A stretch of DNA of 64,000 bases from Rhynchonema sp. JSB1_4 (taxonomy: Eukaryota > Nematoda > Chromadorea > Monhysterida > Xyalidae), in NCBI GenBank assembly GCA_030248065.1, contig JASAMV010003875.1:28035-92034 (forward strand), written 5' to 3'. Made by a program: the position numbers and the translations under genes. Below, in pieces: positions 36,834 through 48,851 of the stretch. How positions within the stretch are numbered: position 1 is the stretch's first letter; the number at the start of each line of letters is the position of its first letter. The notes under the pieces were generated by a model. It had not been told where the DNA came from. It made no database searches and saw only the letters and a program-made list of their open reading frames with translations.

Positions 36834-38323
36834 TTTGAGGCCGGATTGACTTTTTGCTTCACTTTCTGAGATGTATTTGGTTCTTGACCTGTAGTCACGT
36901 TTTTAAACTCTGCAAAACGTTTTTGGGAAAAAACACAGGAAAGTACTCGAAGTAGAACAGAGCGGATCACGCCAACTTGGTAGTTCCGCCTACTGCAGTG
37001 GTTTACCAATGGGTGTGAGAAAACAAAGCTATGGGAACGCACAGTGCAAAATCTAATTGATATGATAAGAAAAGTTAGTTTTCCCTGGGCGTAAAAAGTT
37101 CTCGTAAAACGAATTCTTGTCTTGGTGCCAGCAACAGACAAGGCCAGGATTTGAGCCATCTTTTCTGAACCGTATTCTTTCAGGGACATAAAAATTCGCG
37201 CTCGCCCAAGAATTGCAACATAAACCAAGCTCACGGTGATAAACCGTACCTGGTGCAGCATGTTCTTGTTTCATGCAGACAACATAAAATTACACTTTCT
37301 TATCTTGTTGTTTTTTCATGATAACAATTCCGTGTTGCTTTCCTATGCGGTCTGTATTGTCATAAAATCGGCCCAAAGGCATGGTACGACCAGGGGTAAC
37401 GTTTCGTCCTGTCTGGGTATAACATTTGGTGAGACGGTGGTGCATGGTACATAGTTTACATTTTGAGGTGTATACGTTAGTAGGTGCACATGCACATGTA
37501 CCCTCTGTGTGTAGGATGTCGAAAAACTTGTTAGGTACATACAAGGACCCTGCATGGGCGAACTTTACTTCATGAGAGACATGGGCGAACTTTACTTACA
37601 GTGGCGGATCCAGCTCTTGGCTAAGAGAAGGGCAAAATCCAAAAAGTCATGTTTATCTACTGCTTGTTCCATTTTTGAAAAGTGAGTTTCATCTCGTGCT
37701 TCTTTAGAATTTCGCGCTTTTCACACCGTATGATATGCAAAATGTGGCAATGCACGTCAAGCGCGCGAAATCTTGTCACTTTTTACGGGTTCGAAAGCCA
37801 AATTTAATTGAAAATGGGTATATCTGAAGCGCGAAGTGCACGATTCTTGGACTTCTGAAGCGTATCAGAGTGAAAATCGTGCGATTTAGGGGTGTGTTTT
37901 TCCTTCTTCCTTCCGAAACGGTGTGCCCCTTCAGGGGCCTAATGGACCAAGGTGCGGTTGCATGGACCCTGTGCCCCCCTGGATCCGCCCTTGACGCGTT
38001 ATGCAAACCATGGTTTTTACCTTGCCTTATGTCACTCTCACTCTGAGTCTTTTTCTGGGACGGAGTTTCGCTTGTGTGTACTTAGTGTTATCACATCTCG
38101 TTGTCCACAAAGGCGAAAAGTTTATCCAGTTTAAGGTTGTTCACAGTGCAATCAAAGAACAACGTGAAACCAACTAATGGACTTCATTTACAATTGCATT
38201 GATGATGATGAAAGGGGTGCAGTTGAACTCCATTGGTGTTACTCTATTATTTTCTTTAGTGTAAGAAAATACACTCAATTTGAGAGAGAGAGTTAGAAAC
38301 ATCATTTGCATTGAACCAGCGTG
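36834..38323. other. Region between VWA-F and VWA-D
   Basis: Bases 36834-37080 are the conserved 5' flank shared with VWA-A. A degraded hAT-type element lies at 37599-37993. No further gene is seen. Confidence 0.5.
37599..37993. mobile_element. Probable hAT relic with CAGTGGCGGATCCAG end
   Basis: CAGTGGCGGATCCAG at the left mirrors CTGGATCCGCCCTTG at the right. The flanking octamers TTTACTTA and ACGCGTTA do not match, so the target duplication is degraded or the borders are off. Confidence 0.6.
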
Positions 38324-41300
38324 CTAGACACACGCACTGCATCCACATGGTGTGCTATTGAGCACTTCGCCAAGCATGTACGGTAGCTGATTGACATCGG
38401 ATGCAATGTGCACCAGGGGACACGACGTTGTGCAACCTGGGAAGTACAAGAGTATGTGCATTGGAGGACATACTTTTGGCTGGGATATGTAATAAAATCT
38501 TGCTTATTATATTAAAACGTTAAAACGACTGGCCCGGATCACCTAAGCTGTCAGGCGTTACGGGCCCGTGTACGGTATGGTGCATTCACCCAGGGTTGGG
38601 CAAAAAAAAAAGGTTTTTGAAAAAAATTTTTTAAAAAAAAAATTTTTTTTTAAATTTTTCGGGGGAACAAAATGTTCTAAAACGTCCAAAAATGGCCTTT
38701 TTGGGGGTTATTTTTTTGTCATTTTTTCTCAAGGGTCGAAAAATTTTCTTCACAAAATCACTTTAGGGGCATGTATTTGGAGCGTGCCCTCAAAGGATGT
38801 TATTATACCTTCCTGTGATACATGAGACACAGTATGCATGTAGTTACATGGTACTTTGATGTCATACCCCATGCGGGCCGTCATATACGACTGATTCAGC
38901 GACCCCCAGGTTTACATTATAAACGTTCTATATGGTTTATGAGTGAATCTTGCTTATTCGACCACAAACTGTTGTGTCTGATACCACAGAGCAGCAATCA
39001 TAGGTCCGTAACAAGCACAGACTGTTGGATCGCATCGAAATGGCGTAAACACCCTTCATAAGTGATGCAAACCAAGTCACAAACGTGACTTGTCAATTAA
39101 AGTTGCATTTTTTCGCGATTTTGCGCGTTTTTTAGGCAAATTTTTTAAAATTTCCCCGAATCTTAGACTTTTTAAAAAAAAATTTTTTTTTTTAAAAAAA
39201 ATTTTTAAAAAAAAAAAACTTGTTTAAAAAAAAATTTTTTTTTCCAACCCTGCATTCACCTGACTGACAATGACCCAATACACACAGCTCGCCGACGATC
39301 ACTGGTCGGTAGGTAGTACCAGCAAAAGATACGGCTGTACACCATTTCACACGCTTTGTTATTTGGCATCGTATAAAAATATGTCTACCAACGTTTCGAG
39401 GCAAAATAATTCCAAAAAACAGATCTGGCTGAAACATCCCTCAGCCGGACCAACCACTGAGCGCTCGCAACTCTGCAATGTCCGGCTGCGAGAGGAATCC
39501 ATTTATGCCCGGCACACCAATCGATATGAACGTAGTGCCGTAAATGTTGCGTAGGTCATCAGCCACGGGGATCGGGTCCCCGCCTGTGGTGTGTCTGGAA
39601 ATATGTTGGTCATGGACTGGGCATGGATCAAACTTGGTTATTGGCTCGATCTGTCCCCAATCACGTGAATTCTTGGATTTGCCTTGACAGTGTTGCATGG
39701 TTGGACATTTAGACCAGCGTAAAAGTTGCCCCCTGACAACCTAAACAAACAACTTTTAGGCTGGTTGAACTTGTCGCATCAGTAAACGACGAACTACTAC
39801 CCAGTATATTGAATGGAAAAAAATGAAGCGATCCATTCACCAAGCGACTGGCTGATGTTTCAACAAGTGCTAAAAACCATGACCTGACCTGCCGTCCGAC
39901 AGGTAATAGAGCACATTTGGCGCGTTCATTCGCGAGCCCTGCGCGATGTACGTTTTCGCCGCCATCAGACCGCTGGAAATGTGATAAATAAAACTCTATT
40001 GGAAGACGACAAGCTGAAATTTGTTTCCAACCACCGATCGACCTGTAAGTATTGGTCAGTCCAACATTATAGGGCACAGAAAAGATACTCTGAGCCAGCG
40101 TAATTGAGTCGTTGAAGACCATCAAACCGTATGAATCGTACACCTGGCGGCCAAAACAATATTAAGTTTGCATGTCTTTTAGAAATTTGGTTTTGTTTGT
40201 GACAAAAAGGTATACCGTTACTGTATGTACCGTATGTCAATCCATATACATATATACGTACCTTATCACTGAAAAACACAAATCCGACGCGCACTGCTGA
40301 TTGGCTGATGATCATTTGTTGGATGAGAGTCACGGCGAACGCCTTCATCTGAATGATATTTATCCGCTTTTCAAACATTAAGACAAAAATTAGGCAATAA
40401 TATTACCTTATAAAATGTGTCCCTTGTAATCGACTGTGAGGCGTCAACAACGAGCATCAGATCCATACATTGACAAGTGCACATCGGAGCTGTGCAGATA
40501 TTGTGCACACTTACACATTAGTTTAAGAAAATGACAATTACGAAAAGGTTTCCTATAAATTTATATAAGTTTGCTTTTATTTTAACACAACCAACTTGTT
40601 ATGGTTGGCCGCAAAGAGCTGCTGGTCATTGGGCTCGTGCTGCTACCGGTGCTGCTGACGCTGGATGTTGCGGTGACCTGAAAAGCAGATCTATTGTACA
40701 TATGTACACACATCTTTAAACGGTGTATCAGGCGTCTTTCTTAGCAATTGATGCATGTGATCCGCAGACTTTTGAGCTTCATCCCTCGTTCAAATTTGTT
40801 ACAATTTATACTTTCTACATATTGTTTTACAAAAAACTCGTGTGTGTCGTGCGCATCTTTTTGGGATTATCTGGCTATGTCTACATGATGCACTGGCACC
40901 GGCAGTGACGGTTGCTCTTTGTCACATGGTCGCGCGTTATATGAATTACAACATACCCGGCTGTTGGGGAAAGCTGGAAGCCGAAGCCGAAGCCAAAGCC
41001 GAAGCCCAATGATAAGGCTAAGTTTAAGCCTAAACCCAAGCTACGCGCGACCAAGTCAAAACGCGCGACGATGTCCCCGGACCAGCAGTGACCTGGTGCA
41101 CCGCCCGAAATGATGTTCACAAATACAAAAATGAATTCACCGTCGGGCTGTGTGTGGTTGTGGAAGTGGTAGTTGTGCTCGTGGTCGGGTATGGCGTGGT
41201 GCTTGTGGTGTATTGCGGACAGAACGGAGAGATGTCGTTGGTCAGGCGCGAAATAATACCTGCAAAATGAGCGACCCACGTGAATGCATTAAATGACCCG

Positions 41301-44070
41301 AACGTCACAAAAAGGTGTGTGAGCGGGACCTCATAAATCGCGCGCTGTTCACAAAACCACACGAGTCAAACCACACCTGTCAACGCATGGTCGACTGTGA
41401 AGACCCTGGCTGAATCGTTGCCCACAATTTCCACCAAATTGGCGCGATTCACATTGCCCCCAATCTCGACACCGTATAAGTTGTGCACTTTGGCCCTCAG
41501 CTGTGTGGCTGTGCCGAACGGGGGGTCGCAGCACGTCGATGACGTCTCGTACCTGCGTAGCGCAGTTGGTTGCACGCTTGGAACCAACCGATCTGAGGGT
41601 GGGGGTTCGAATCCAAGCCGGGACGATAATTGCCGGCACCAAGCTTGGTGATCCGTCCGAGCGGCGTAAAAGTTTATATCGAAGATGCATTTACAGCTGT
41701 GTATGTATTAAAGATCTTGGTCGAAATTAGTGACATGCGTAAATCACGAAATATCCAATGAGCAAGTCACGTGACCAAGGCCCGACATGACCGATCACCG
41801 AGCTTAATTCCTGCTAAAAAAATTACGAACAATCCGTCACTGAATAGAATCACAACATTTGGAGAATTGTGTCGATCTTGACCAGCGATGAAAACCAGAT
41901 CTTTGGCCACTTTCAAACCCCTGAAAGAGTAATCGAATAATAAAAGTATAATCGAGCGTCCTAAAAAAATCAATTTTCGGAGATAATTAAACGGGCACGA
42001 AGCTGGGCTAAATTTGTTCAATACAACTGGTGCACGACAACAGCTGCACGTGCAATACACGAGAAAATAATACTCATCTTTTCATATTGGTTGCACGCTG
42101 CTTCTTAAATTTTTTCCCAAAACCAACAGGTTGAGATCAGTGATGCCTCTGTACTGAGCGGCTTGCGTTGTGAATTCGTCCAGTTTGTGTATCGTATCCG
42201 ACTGTGTCATATTGTTGTACAAATTGTACCAAACGCCGGTGTTTTGGAAGCTCGAATAGTGCACAAACGCAGTGGTGGTCTGGCCCGAGGTCGGGTGTAA
42301 CTGTTCCACAAACTGTTTCACTGTGTCCATCGTCTGCAATATAAGGGCACTTTTAACGCCCCCATTAGTGAAACTCTCAATAATTATGGCGACCAGAGGT
42401 TAGCCCCCGGATCTACGCCTGCCCTCATTATTACCCACGCATTTGATGATTTTCAACTATTGCGGGGTCACGTGGCCGGCTGGTTACTGACGAACAGGGT
42501 TGGGCGAAGAAAAAAATTTTTTTTTAAAAAAAAATTTTTTTTAAAAAAAAAAAGGTTTTTGAAAAAAATTTTTTTTAAAAAAAAAAATTTTTTTTTAAAA
42601 ATTTTCGGGGGAACAAAATGTTCTAAAACGTCCAAAAATGGCCTTTTTGGCGGTTATTTTTTGTCATTTTTTCTCAAGGGTCGAAAAATTTTCTTCACAA
42701 AATCACCTTTGGGGCATGTATTTGGTACCTAAGATACCCCAAATGATGTTATTATACCTTCCCTTGATACATGAGACACAGTATGCATGTGCCTACATGG
42801 TACTTCGATGTCATACCCCATCAGGGAGCACTTTCTATTTCATACAATAAAAACTTACAAATTGTACCCAAAAGTTACAAGCAATTGTAAATCCACTTTC
42901 CACAATAGTTTTGTATCCAGTTACAATTTTTTGTAGCTGGATACAATAGAGCTGAAAATGTTTCGATGGAACGATTTTCTTTCGCTTAGGCAACCATGAA
43001 AACGCATGTTTGATAAAATTAGTTTCCAATAAATTGCTTCTGGAGATGATAAACAGTATTTAAAAAATCGGACCCGGGTCAAATAATGGATAAACAATCA
43101 AATTGTGTCGAGTTAGGACGGTCCCACCGGTGTGCACCCAGCTACAATTTTTCTCTTTCTTACAATGCGAGTTACAAAATTTTCTTTTGTAGCTGAATAC
43201 AATTGTACCCAGTTACAATTGTAACTTCTTACAATTGTATCACTCACAGTTGTAACTGCGTGAAGTGACTTTTGTACCTGGGTACAAATTGTAGCGTTTT
43301 TTTGTAAGAACTTACAATTTGTATCAAATAGAAAGTGCTCCCAGGTCGGTCGTATACGACTGATTCAGCTGCCCGACAAGTATTTCTGCAGCTTATATTC
43401 TCAATTCTGTGTGGTTTATGAGTGAATCTTGCTTATTCGGCCACAAACTGTTGTGTCCGATACCACAGAGCAGCAATCATCGGTCCATATCAAGCACAGA
43501 CTGTTGGATCGTACCGAAATGACGTAAACACCCTTGATAAGTGATGCAAACCAAGTCACTGTCAATTAAAGTTACATTTTTTTCGCGATTTTGCGCGTTT
43601 TTTAGGCAAATTTGGTAAAATTTCCCCGAATCTCAGACTTTTTAAAAAAAAATTTTTTTTTAAAAAAAAACTTGTTTAAAAAAATTTTTTTCCAACCCTG
43701 CTGACGAGGGCCAGTAGCACCTCAGGTCCAAACATCGGCGTAACCGAAAACACGTTGCAGGTACGTAGAATTCATGAGGATGCGCAAATGCCAAGCTTTT
43801 GACTATATTTCAGTCTGAGCGAGTGACCTGATTCAGTTGAGGCGTCGAAATTGGTGTCGATGTTTGAACGACAAACGCAACGTCAAGGTAACCTGAACGG
43901 CACAGAAACAGTTTTTTCATTAAAATTTGTTACTTTTTTGCAAATGTGATAAGACAATATAAATCATTAAAGTACTCATTAAAATAAAGAAACTCACAAC
44001 CGGGCGGAAAGATTTGACTTCCAGCAAAATTAATCGAGCAAAAACAAAGTAGCGCTACCGCAATTTTCAT
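38324..44070 (-). CDS. Secreted two-VWA-domain protein VWA-F, complete
   Basis: Thirteen exons join with every phase matching and give 472 residues: 43998-44070, 43828-43892, 42128-42333, 41831-41920, 41377-41552, 41141-41259, 40596-40677, 40407-40489, 40262-40348, 40043-40143, 39889-39972, 39455-39594 and 38324-38436. Exon 1 is a signal peptide (MKIAVALLCFCSINFAGS). Domain 1 starts LDVAFVVQTSTP, without DxSxS, and runs to EIVGND. The linker is Thr/Ser/Pro-rich (TTSTTTTSTTT, then SSVSSTGSSTS). Domain 2 begins LMLVVDASQSIT, an intact MIDAS, with FFSDKV, FNDSITL, YYLSDGR and SIGVPGINGFL following in order. The last exon is Cys-rich (CTTSCP, CGCSAC). Likely an extracellular adhesion or matrix protein. 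hAT-type elements sit in introns 2 and 12. Confidence 0.9.
38591..39252. mobile_element. Non-autonomous hAT element, TSD CATTCACC
   Basis: The ends CAGGGTTGGG and CCAACCCTG are inverted. CATTCACC is present at 38583-38590 and 39253-39260, an exact 8-bp target duplication. The interior is non-coding with long A and T runs near each end. It lies in the last intron of VWA-F. Confidence 0.93.
41546..41632 (+). repeat. tRNA-like sequence abutting VWA-F exon 5
   Basis: GTAGCGCAGTTGG resembles an A box and GGGTTCGAATCC a B box; GTCTCG and CGGGAC could pair as an acceptor stem, but the T stem fails. The antisense strand of this element supplies the acceptor TACGCAG of VWA-F exon 5 (exon starts at 41552). 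Confidence 0.6.
42495..43700. mobile_element. Non-autonomous hAT element carrying a nested insertion
   Basis: The ends CAGGGTTGGG and CCAACCCTG match the 38591 element, and so does most of the interior (GGCATGTATTTGG, GAGTGAATCTTGCTTATTCG). The flanks CTGACGAA and CTGACGAG match at seven of eight bases. Without the nested 519 bp it would be 687 bp, close to the 662 bp of the other copy. It lies in intron 2 of VWA-F. Confidence 0.92.
42824..43342. mobile_element. Nested inverted-repeat element
   Basis: GGGAGCACTTTCTATTT and AAATAGAAAGTGCTCCC are exact inverted termini. The interior repeats TTACAATTGTA-like and GTACCCA motifs many times. The related copy at 38591 lacks this segment, so it inserted after the two copies separated. 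Confidence 0.88.
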
Positions 44071-44802
44071 TTTCAGTTTTTATTGACTGATATTATACTG
44101 TAATGTTAAAATTTGACGAAATAACTGAAAATAAAGTAAGTGTTAGGAAACCAAGTCTTCTTTTTATGTATGGCTCTTCTTGTTTATTTTTGAACATGTG
44201 TTGTTTTGTACGTGGCACGCCCGACGCCCGTTTTGAATTTTTTACTCATTTTTTTCACTGCGCCCTTTATTTTAATGCGTGTCATTGTGGTTTGTGGAGG
44301 TTTGGATTACTGTACATTCATAAATTTTACTACACATCGTTAAATTGTGGGCGATGATGGTGTGTGTCTGGCCAGAACAAAGGTGAGTTTAACGTGAGAA
44401 CGTTAAAAACATTCTCGCGCTGAAATGCAATTTTTACTGATAAGATGCTTTTTTGTTTTTTCTTCTTCCGCTGGGGATAGGGGGGCGCGTGCATGAAACA
44501 CTGTGAGCGGTATTAAACAACGGTGATCGGTCCGCTCCGGGGTCCCGATCTTTTTGGACCAGTGAACGTTTTGAGCTACTTTGAGCTACTAGTTTTTGGG
44601 CCATTCAAGTTTCGGACCACTTTTTGGGCAACGCATATTGGCATCATGTACCTTGTTGGTCAAGTGCTTTTTGAGTTGGGGCCACGTATACTTTTTGGGC
44701 CACAATTTTGTTCTATTTCACGTGATTGTCTGCGGGCATGGAACTAGACGACGATTGTGTTTACCAAGTCTACAAGGTGGCCCAACAAAAGATGGAAACT
44801 TT

Positions 44803-45153
44803 ATGTTGATGTGGCTCGTCCTTGTTGGACTTTCTGCGTGCAAGAGAGTTGGTCAGTTAGATGGTGCCGTCAAAATGGATATCCCAAGGACAGAATGCCA
44901 AGGTTTGTGGTCCCAGGCAATGTGTTGGCTCAAATCGAAGCATACATTTATTCAAGAAAGCTGTTCGAATCAAAAGGGCACTACATCTCATGATCGGGCT
45001 TTTTTTATTGGGATTGTAAATGTGAAGTGCATGTCTCTTTCTCTCCATTCATTATCAACTGGAAGTAGTAAACAAAGGATTATAAACACAACCGCGTCTT
45101 TCGCGTTTTACTTTCCGAATGAAAATGCAGTTTCTAGAACCCCGCCCGATTAA
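44803..45153 (+). CDS. Candidate small secreted protein, unrecognised
   Basis: An open frame of 116 residues begins with a signal-like MLMWLVLVGLSACKR and then has four spaced Cys in ECQGLWSQAMC and QESC. The C-terminal half is low in information. No intron or family was recognised, so it may be chance. Confidence 0.3.
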   Translation: MLMWLVLVGLSACKRVGQLDGAVKMDIPRTECQGLWSQAMCWLKSKHTFIQESCSNQKGTTSHDRAFFIGIVNVKCMSLSLHSLSTGSSKQRIINTTASFAFYFPNENAVSRTPPD

Positions 45154-45306
45154 ATAATTATGCATATCGACTTCGCCATTTTATTGACGCAATTTTATCC
45201 TTTATACTGATGATGGCATAACTCGCGCGCGCGGAAGATAATTGTTACTGTTTTGATAATAAGAAACTAAACTGCGCAGACATTAAACTCGTCCCGAACG
45301 TCCGTT

Positions 45307-45489
45307 AGGCTGCATTTATATAAATGCGGTTTGCGCCTCGCAGCGGCAACCGCAAGCCGCATTTATATAAGAACTCTTGGCGCTGTTGTTTAGCAACTGA
45401 AAACGGACCGCGGACGCAAAAGTTGTAAAATAAATGCGGGTTGCGGTTGCGGCTACGAGCCGCAAACCACATTTATGTGATTGCAGCCT
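45307..45489. mobile_element. Inverted-repeat element with AGGCTGCA ends
   Basis: AGGCTGCATTTATATAAATG at the left mirrors CATTTATGTGATTGCAGCCT at the right, and GCGGTTTGCG/GGTTGCGG blocks continue the mirror. No clear target duplication. Confidence 0.7.
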
Positions 45490-45613
45490 GACGCTTTTTG
45501 TTACGTTTGCGTAAACTACAGATTGTGCACAGAATGGTGAATTTAAGATGAGTAGATTATAAGATTAGGTGTACACAACTTAAAAACAACAACATTATAT
45601 CGCGTTCATCCAG

Positions 45614-45853
45614 ATAAACTGGTTTGTGAGTGTGTTCACTTTCTTTATGACCGTTTTGCTGCAAGCCTTTGAAGTTTTTATCCGCACATCAATTCCGTTT
45701 TCGCAAACTTGTCCGGACAAAGAGCACACTGTGGCAGAGAAGATTAATGATATTCAAAAAAATGCCAATTTCGATAGTAGAACAGACAAAGATAGACGAA
45801 TTCGAGGACAAGATGATCAGAATTCACCAAAAAAAATGATGAACACCATATAA
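45614..45853 (+). CDS. Possible terminal exon of a membrane protein
   Basis: After the acceptor TTCATCCAG the frame opens with WFVSVFTFFMTVLLQAF, a likely membrane span, then a charged tail ending in KKMMNTI and a stop. No upstream exon could be linked, so this is a fragment of uncertain reality. Confidence 0.35.
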   Translation: MNWFVSVFTFFMTVLLQAFEVFIRTSIPFSQTCPDKEHTVAEKINDIQKNANFDSRTDKDRRIRGQDDQNSPKKMMNTI

Positions 45854-45953
45854 AACGACAACATCAACAAGGTCTTGATTCAGTTTGGTTGTTCTTTTCA
45901 TCTCGCTATTCTTCCTCCATCCCTTTCGTTTTATATCCCGGTGAAACATAAGC

Positions 45954-48172
45954 ATGCTGCGACTGTTAGTCATCGTTTGGATGTGGTTGCGAACAGCTGA
46001 TGCCTGCGCGACCACTGTCTCATCTGGAAAGTAGAGCGTTTGTCCATTTTTATTGCTTGATCGCCGATTGATTGAGTTTGATTTTAATTCGCTGCATTGG
46101 TGGAAAGCTCGTTGAGCAGCGGTTTGTAGGCTGGCATTAGTCTAGGCAAAGCAAGTTCGTTCGCTTGGTAGCGCATGATGTATCATCACGCTAGACAGTG
46201 TGAACCTACAGTATACAATGCACATTCCAGCACAAATGGTTCTCGGTTCGGGGTGAGGCTCAAGCACTGGGGCTCCCCTTTAGCGTTAAGGTCAGTGCCC
46301 AAACTTGAACCACTATCAGGGGAAGGGCGTTGTCCCTATTACCAACAAACACACATTGACCAGTGTCAAATCCATTTAATTGGTCGTGGTCGTACACACC
46401 AATTTTTTTACAGTATATGGTACCTATTTTTCCAGGCGGTTGTGGCACGATAAACACCAATGGCTGTGTGCTGATCAACTATAGCGCACTGCAAAGCTCG
46501 GGCACCAACACGTATCCAGTTGGTGCGTTAATGATTAGATACTGCTTTTATGATGTTTCACTACTTTGGTTTAAATTCGCGCGTAGGTTTATTTTAAAAG
46601 CCAAGGTCATTCATAGATCTGTCATCATGCGTTGAATAGGGTGAAAATCTGCTGAACCCCGATATTAACAACTCGTAGGTACTGTAGCTGATCGAGTTTA
46701 CAATACTCAAGAAAACTCAAGCTCAAAAAAAGGCTATGGAACTGCATTCTTAGGGCACGTGTGGTCAAAACGGGAAACGTGAATAATTGTTTCCAATGTC
46801 CAAACTTCACTTTCCCGTTTCCCGATGTGACACAACTCGCACATCAGGAAAGGGAAACGGGAGTCAAACAAAACATTGTGAAATCTGACCAATCAGGTGG
46901 CCGGCACAGAAAATCTATTGTTATTATACATCACCATGGCAGCGATGCAATAGCAAATTCCTTTAGCAAAGTTTTCTATGTATTAGCGCCTGAGAACCAG
47001 AAACCACGGTCGATCATCTTGCACATCCGCAAAAGGGCACTTTTGACATAAAAATTACAATGTCTGACAAATCCATTCGAGACAAGGACAAAATCCCAAT
47101 TGTTGCCGGTTGTCTTTTGTCAGGCACAACTGCAACCGTGTGGTGCTCCGGTCTGGGCAGCAGCAACAGCAATCTACGGCTGTGGGATGGCACAACGGCG
47201 CACACCAGTGCACAGACGCTGACGTGTTTGAGCTCGAATGTTTGGTCGAATGTCGGCACATTCCAATGCGGTTGGTTACGGCCGGGATGGCAGTTTGAAA
47301 AAACAACTGGGAAAATTATAAAGTTTGAACCTCTGTGTGGTGAAAGAGGTGTCCATTCGCTCGAGGTTTCATAACAATCAGTTTTGATCGTTGTTGTCGT
47401 AACCATGTATTCTTGTGTACATCACTCAAATTGTTCACCATTCAACACATGCATTTCAATTTGCAAATTTAACAATTTAATCGCAAAAAAGTATAAATGC
47501 TCAATGTCTCGTGCCAGGCTGCGCACGTCAGACGACGCCGTCCTTCTTCGCCAGCACAATTCCGAGTGCCGTTTCCAGTTTCGGTTCGGTGTTCGGCCCG
47601 TTGGATCTGGACACAATGTGCGGCGCACAGACTGTCCGTAAGTCGCATACGTTCACCACGAACAGAGCGGGACCCGACCATTTTGTGCACTATGTGGAGG
47701 ATAAACCATAAATTTTTCATTGTGTGAACGGCACCGATGGTGTAGTGACTTTGTGAGATTTCAGTGATTTGGCATCATTTTTTTGAGTCAGACGCTTCGT
47801 AGTGAACAACTGCAGCAGTTTTCGATTGGCACTGGGTAATTTTGTCCATCAGGCTAAATTGTTGTTCAGGAGCACGCCTCTTTCAGTGGTGAGGACCCAT
47901 GTTCAGAATGAAAGTGTTGTGCATTATATGGAATTTTTCAGGTCTATAACACGTGCCGAGATTGACGGTACTAATGTAACAGCAGATTCTGTGACGTTTC
48001 ACTCGTATACATTGCAGGCATCGGCGGTTTCGACCCAGCAGCCAACTCCCGTACGATCGTATCGTGTGGGTCGGATGGCCAATGGACATACCACACATTC
48101 ATACCGTCAGCCACGGGCGGTGCCGCGCCAAGCACCAACACGCAAACGGGGGTCACCATCAGTTGTGCTTAG
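45954..48172 (+). CDS. Secreted Cys-rich protein resembling nematode C6-domain proteins
   Basis: A signal peptide is encoded at 45954 onward (MLRLLVIVWMWLRTADA). Later exons are 46436-46522, 47124-47270, 47518-47637 and 48018-48172. These four join by phase-1 introns throughout and end in a stop. Each half repeats a pattern of spaced Cys ending in a Cys then Trp: LTCLSSNVWSN in exon 47124 and IVSCGSDGQWTY in the last exon. That Cys-x-x-x-x-x-Trp ending is typical of the C6 (DUF281) domain of nematode secreted proteins; the assignment is by pattern only. How exon 1 joins exon 2 is unresolved, because no GT donor in phase 1 is visible, and a small exon may be missing. Confidence 0.65.
46751..46920. 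mobile_element. Truncated AGGGCG-type MITE in the C6-like gene
   Basis: TTAGGGCACGTGTGGTCA at the left, then CAAACAAAACATTGTG, AAATCTGACCAATCAGG and CCGGCACAGAAAAT match the family at 11719 and 34259. The right end was not found. Confidence 0.6.
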
Positions 48173-48851
48173 ACGGCACGTGTATGGGAGTAATTGGTTC
48201 GGGCTTGGGAATGACAAACGAATATAATTTGTTCAAACTTGTGATCTTATTTCTGCCGACTATGACGTTGGCTTTCAAACTTTTCGACTTCTACGTTCTT
48301 AAACCCAGCTTTGCGGCGCTTTGAATATATTGTTATTGGGATGCCACCCAACACCCTTCGAGAGCAGTTTTCTCCAGCTTTGTGCGTTTGTAGAACTAGC
48401 GATGTTTTAAGCGAGCATAAACCCAGCTTTTCTGTGGTCACGTGGCCAGCTAGAGCATTCGAACTGACGAATATCTGGTGCACCGCCGGTTTGTGACAGC
48501 AGGTCGAAACGGGGGCGACCGAAAAGCATGTGGCTGTGTACAATTCTTTTCTTCCACAACGACGCTGTGAATTCATTTCTATTTGTGCATTAATGCTTGG
48601 TGGTATTTGGTTGGTATACTAGTAAGTACACCAGTATGATTTCGACACATTACTTTGTTTTCAGCGATTTTAGTGCAATGGAAACACTTACTTCTATATG
48701 GCATTCCGCAAACAAACCACATATTTCTGCGTTTGATGATCATCAATTTTGTGATTAGTAACGTAATCCGATGTTGGCAATTACAACATGCAAAATTTCC
48801 GTTGTAAAACACATCATAAAAATGCGAATGACTTTTGACTTTTATTGACAG
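48173..48851. other. Convergent intergenic stretch, nothing recognised
   Basis: Lies between the C6-like gene (plus) and the membrane-protein gene (minus). No exon, repeat or signal could be supported. Confidence 0.4.

Larger units (their letters stand above)
44071..45953. other. Region between VWA-F and the C6-like gene
   Basis: VWA-F starts at the left edge and runs away from it. The stretch holds a weak candidate reading frame (44803-45153), an inverted-repeat element (45307-45489) and a possible last exon (45614-45853). These are listed separately. Confidence 0.5.
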
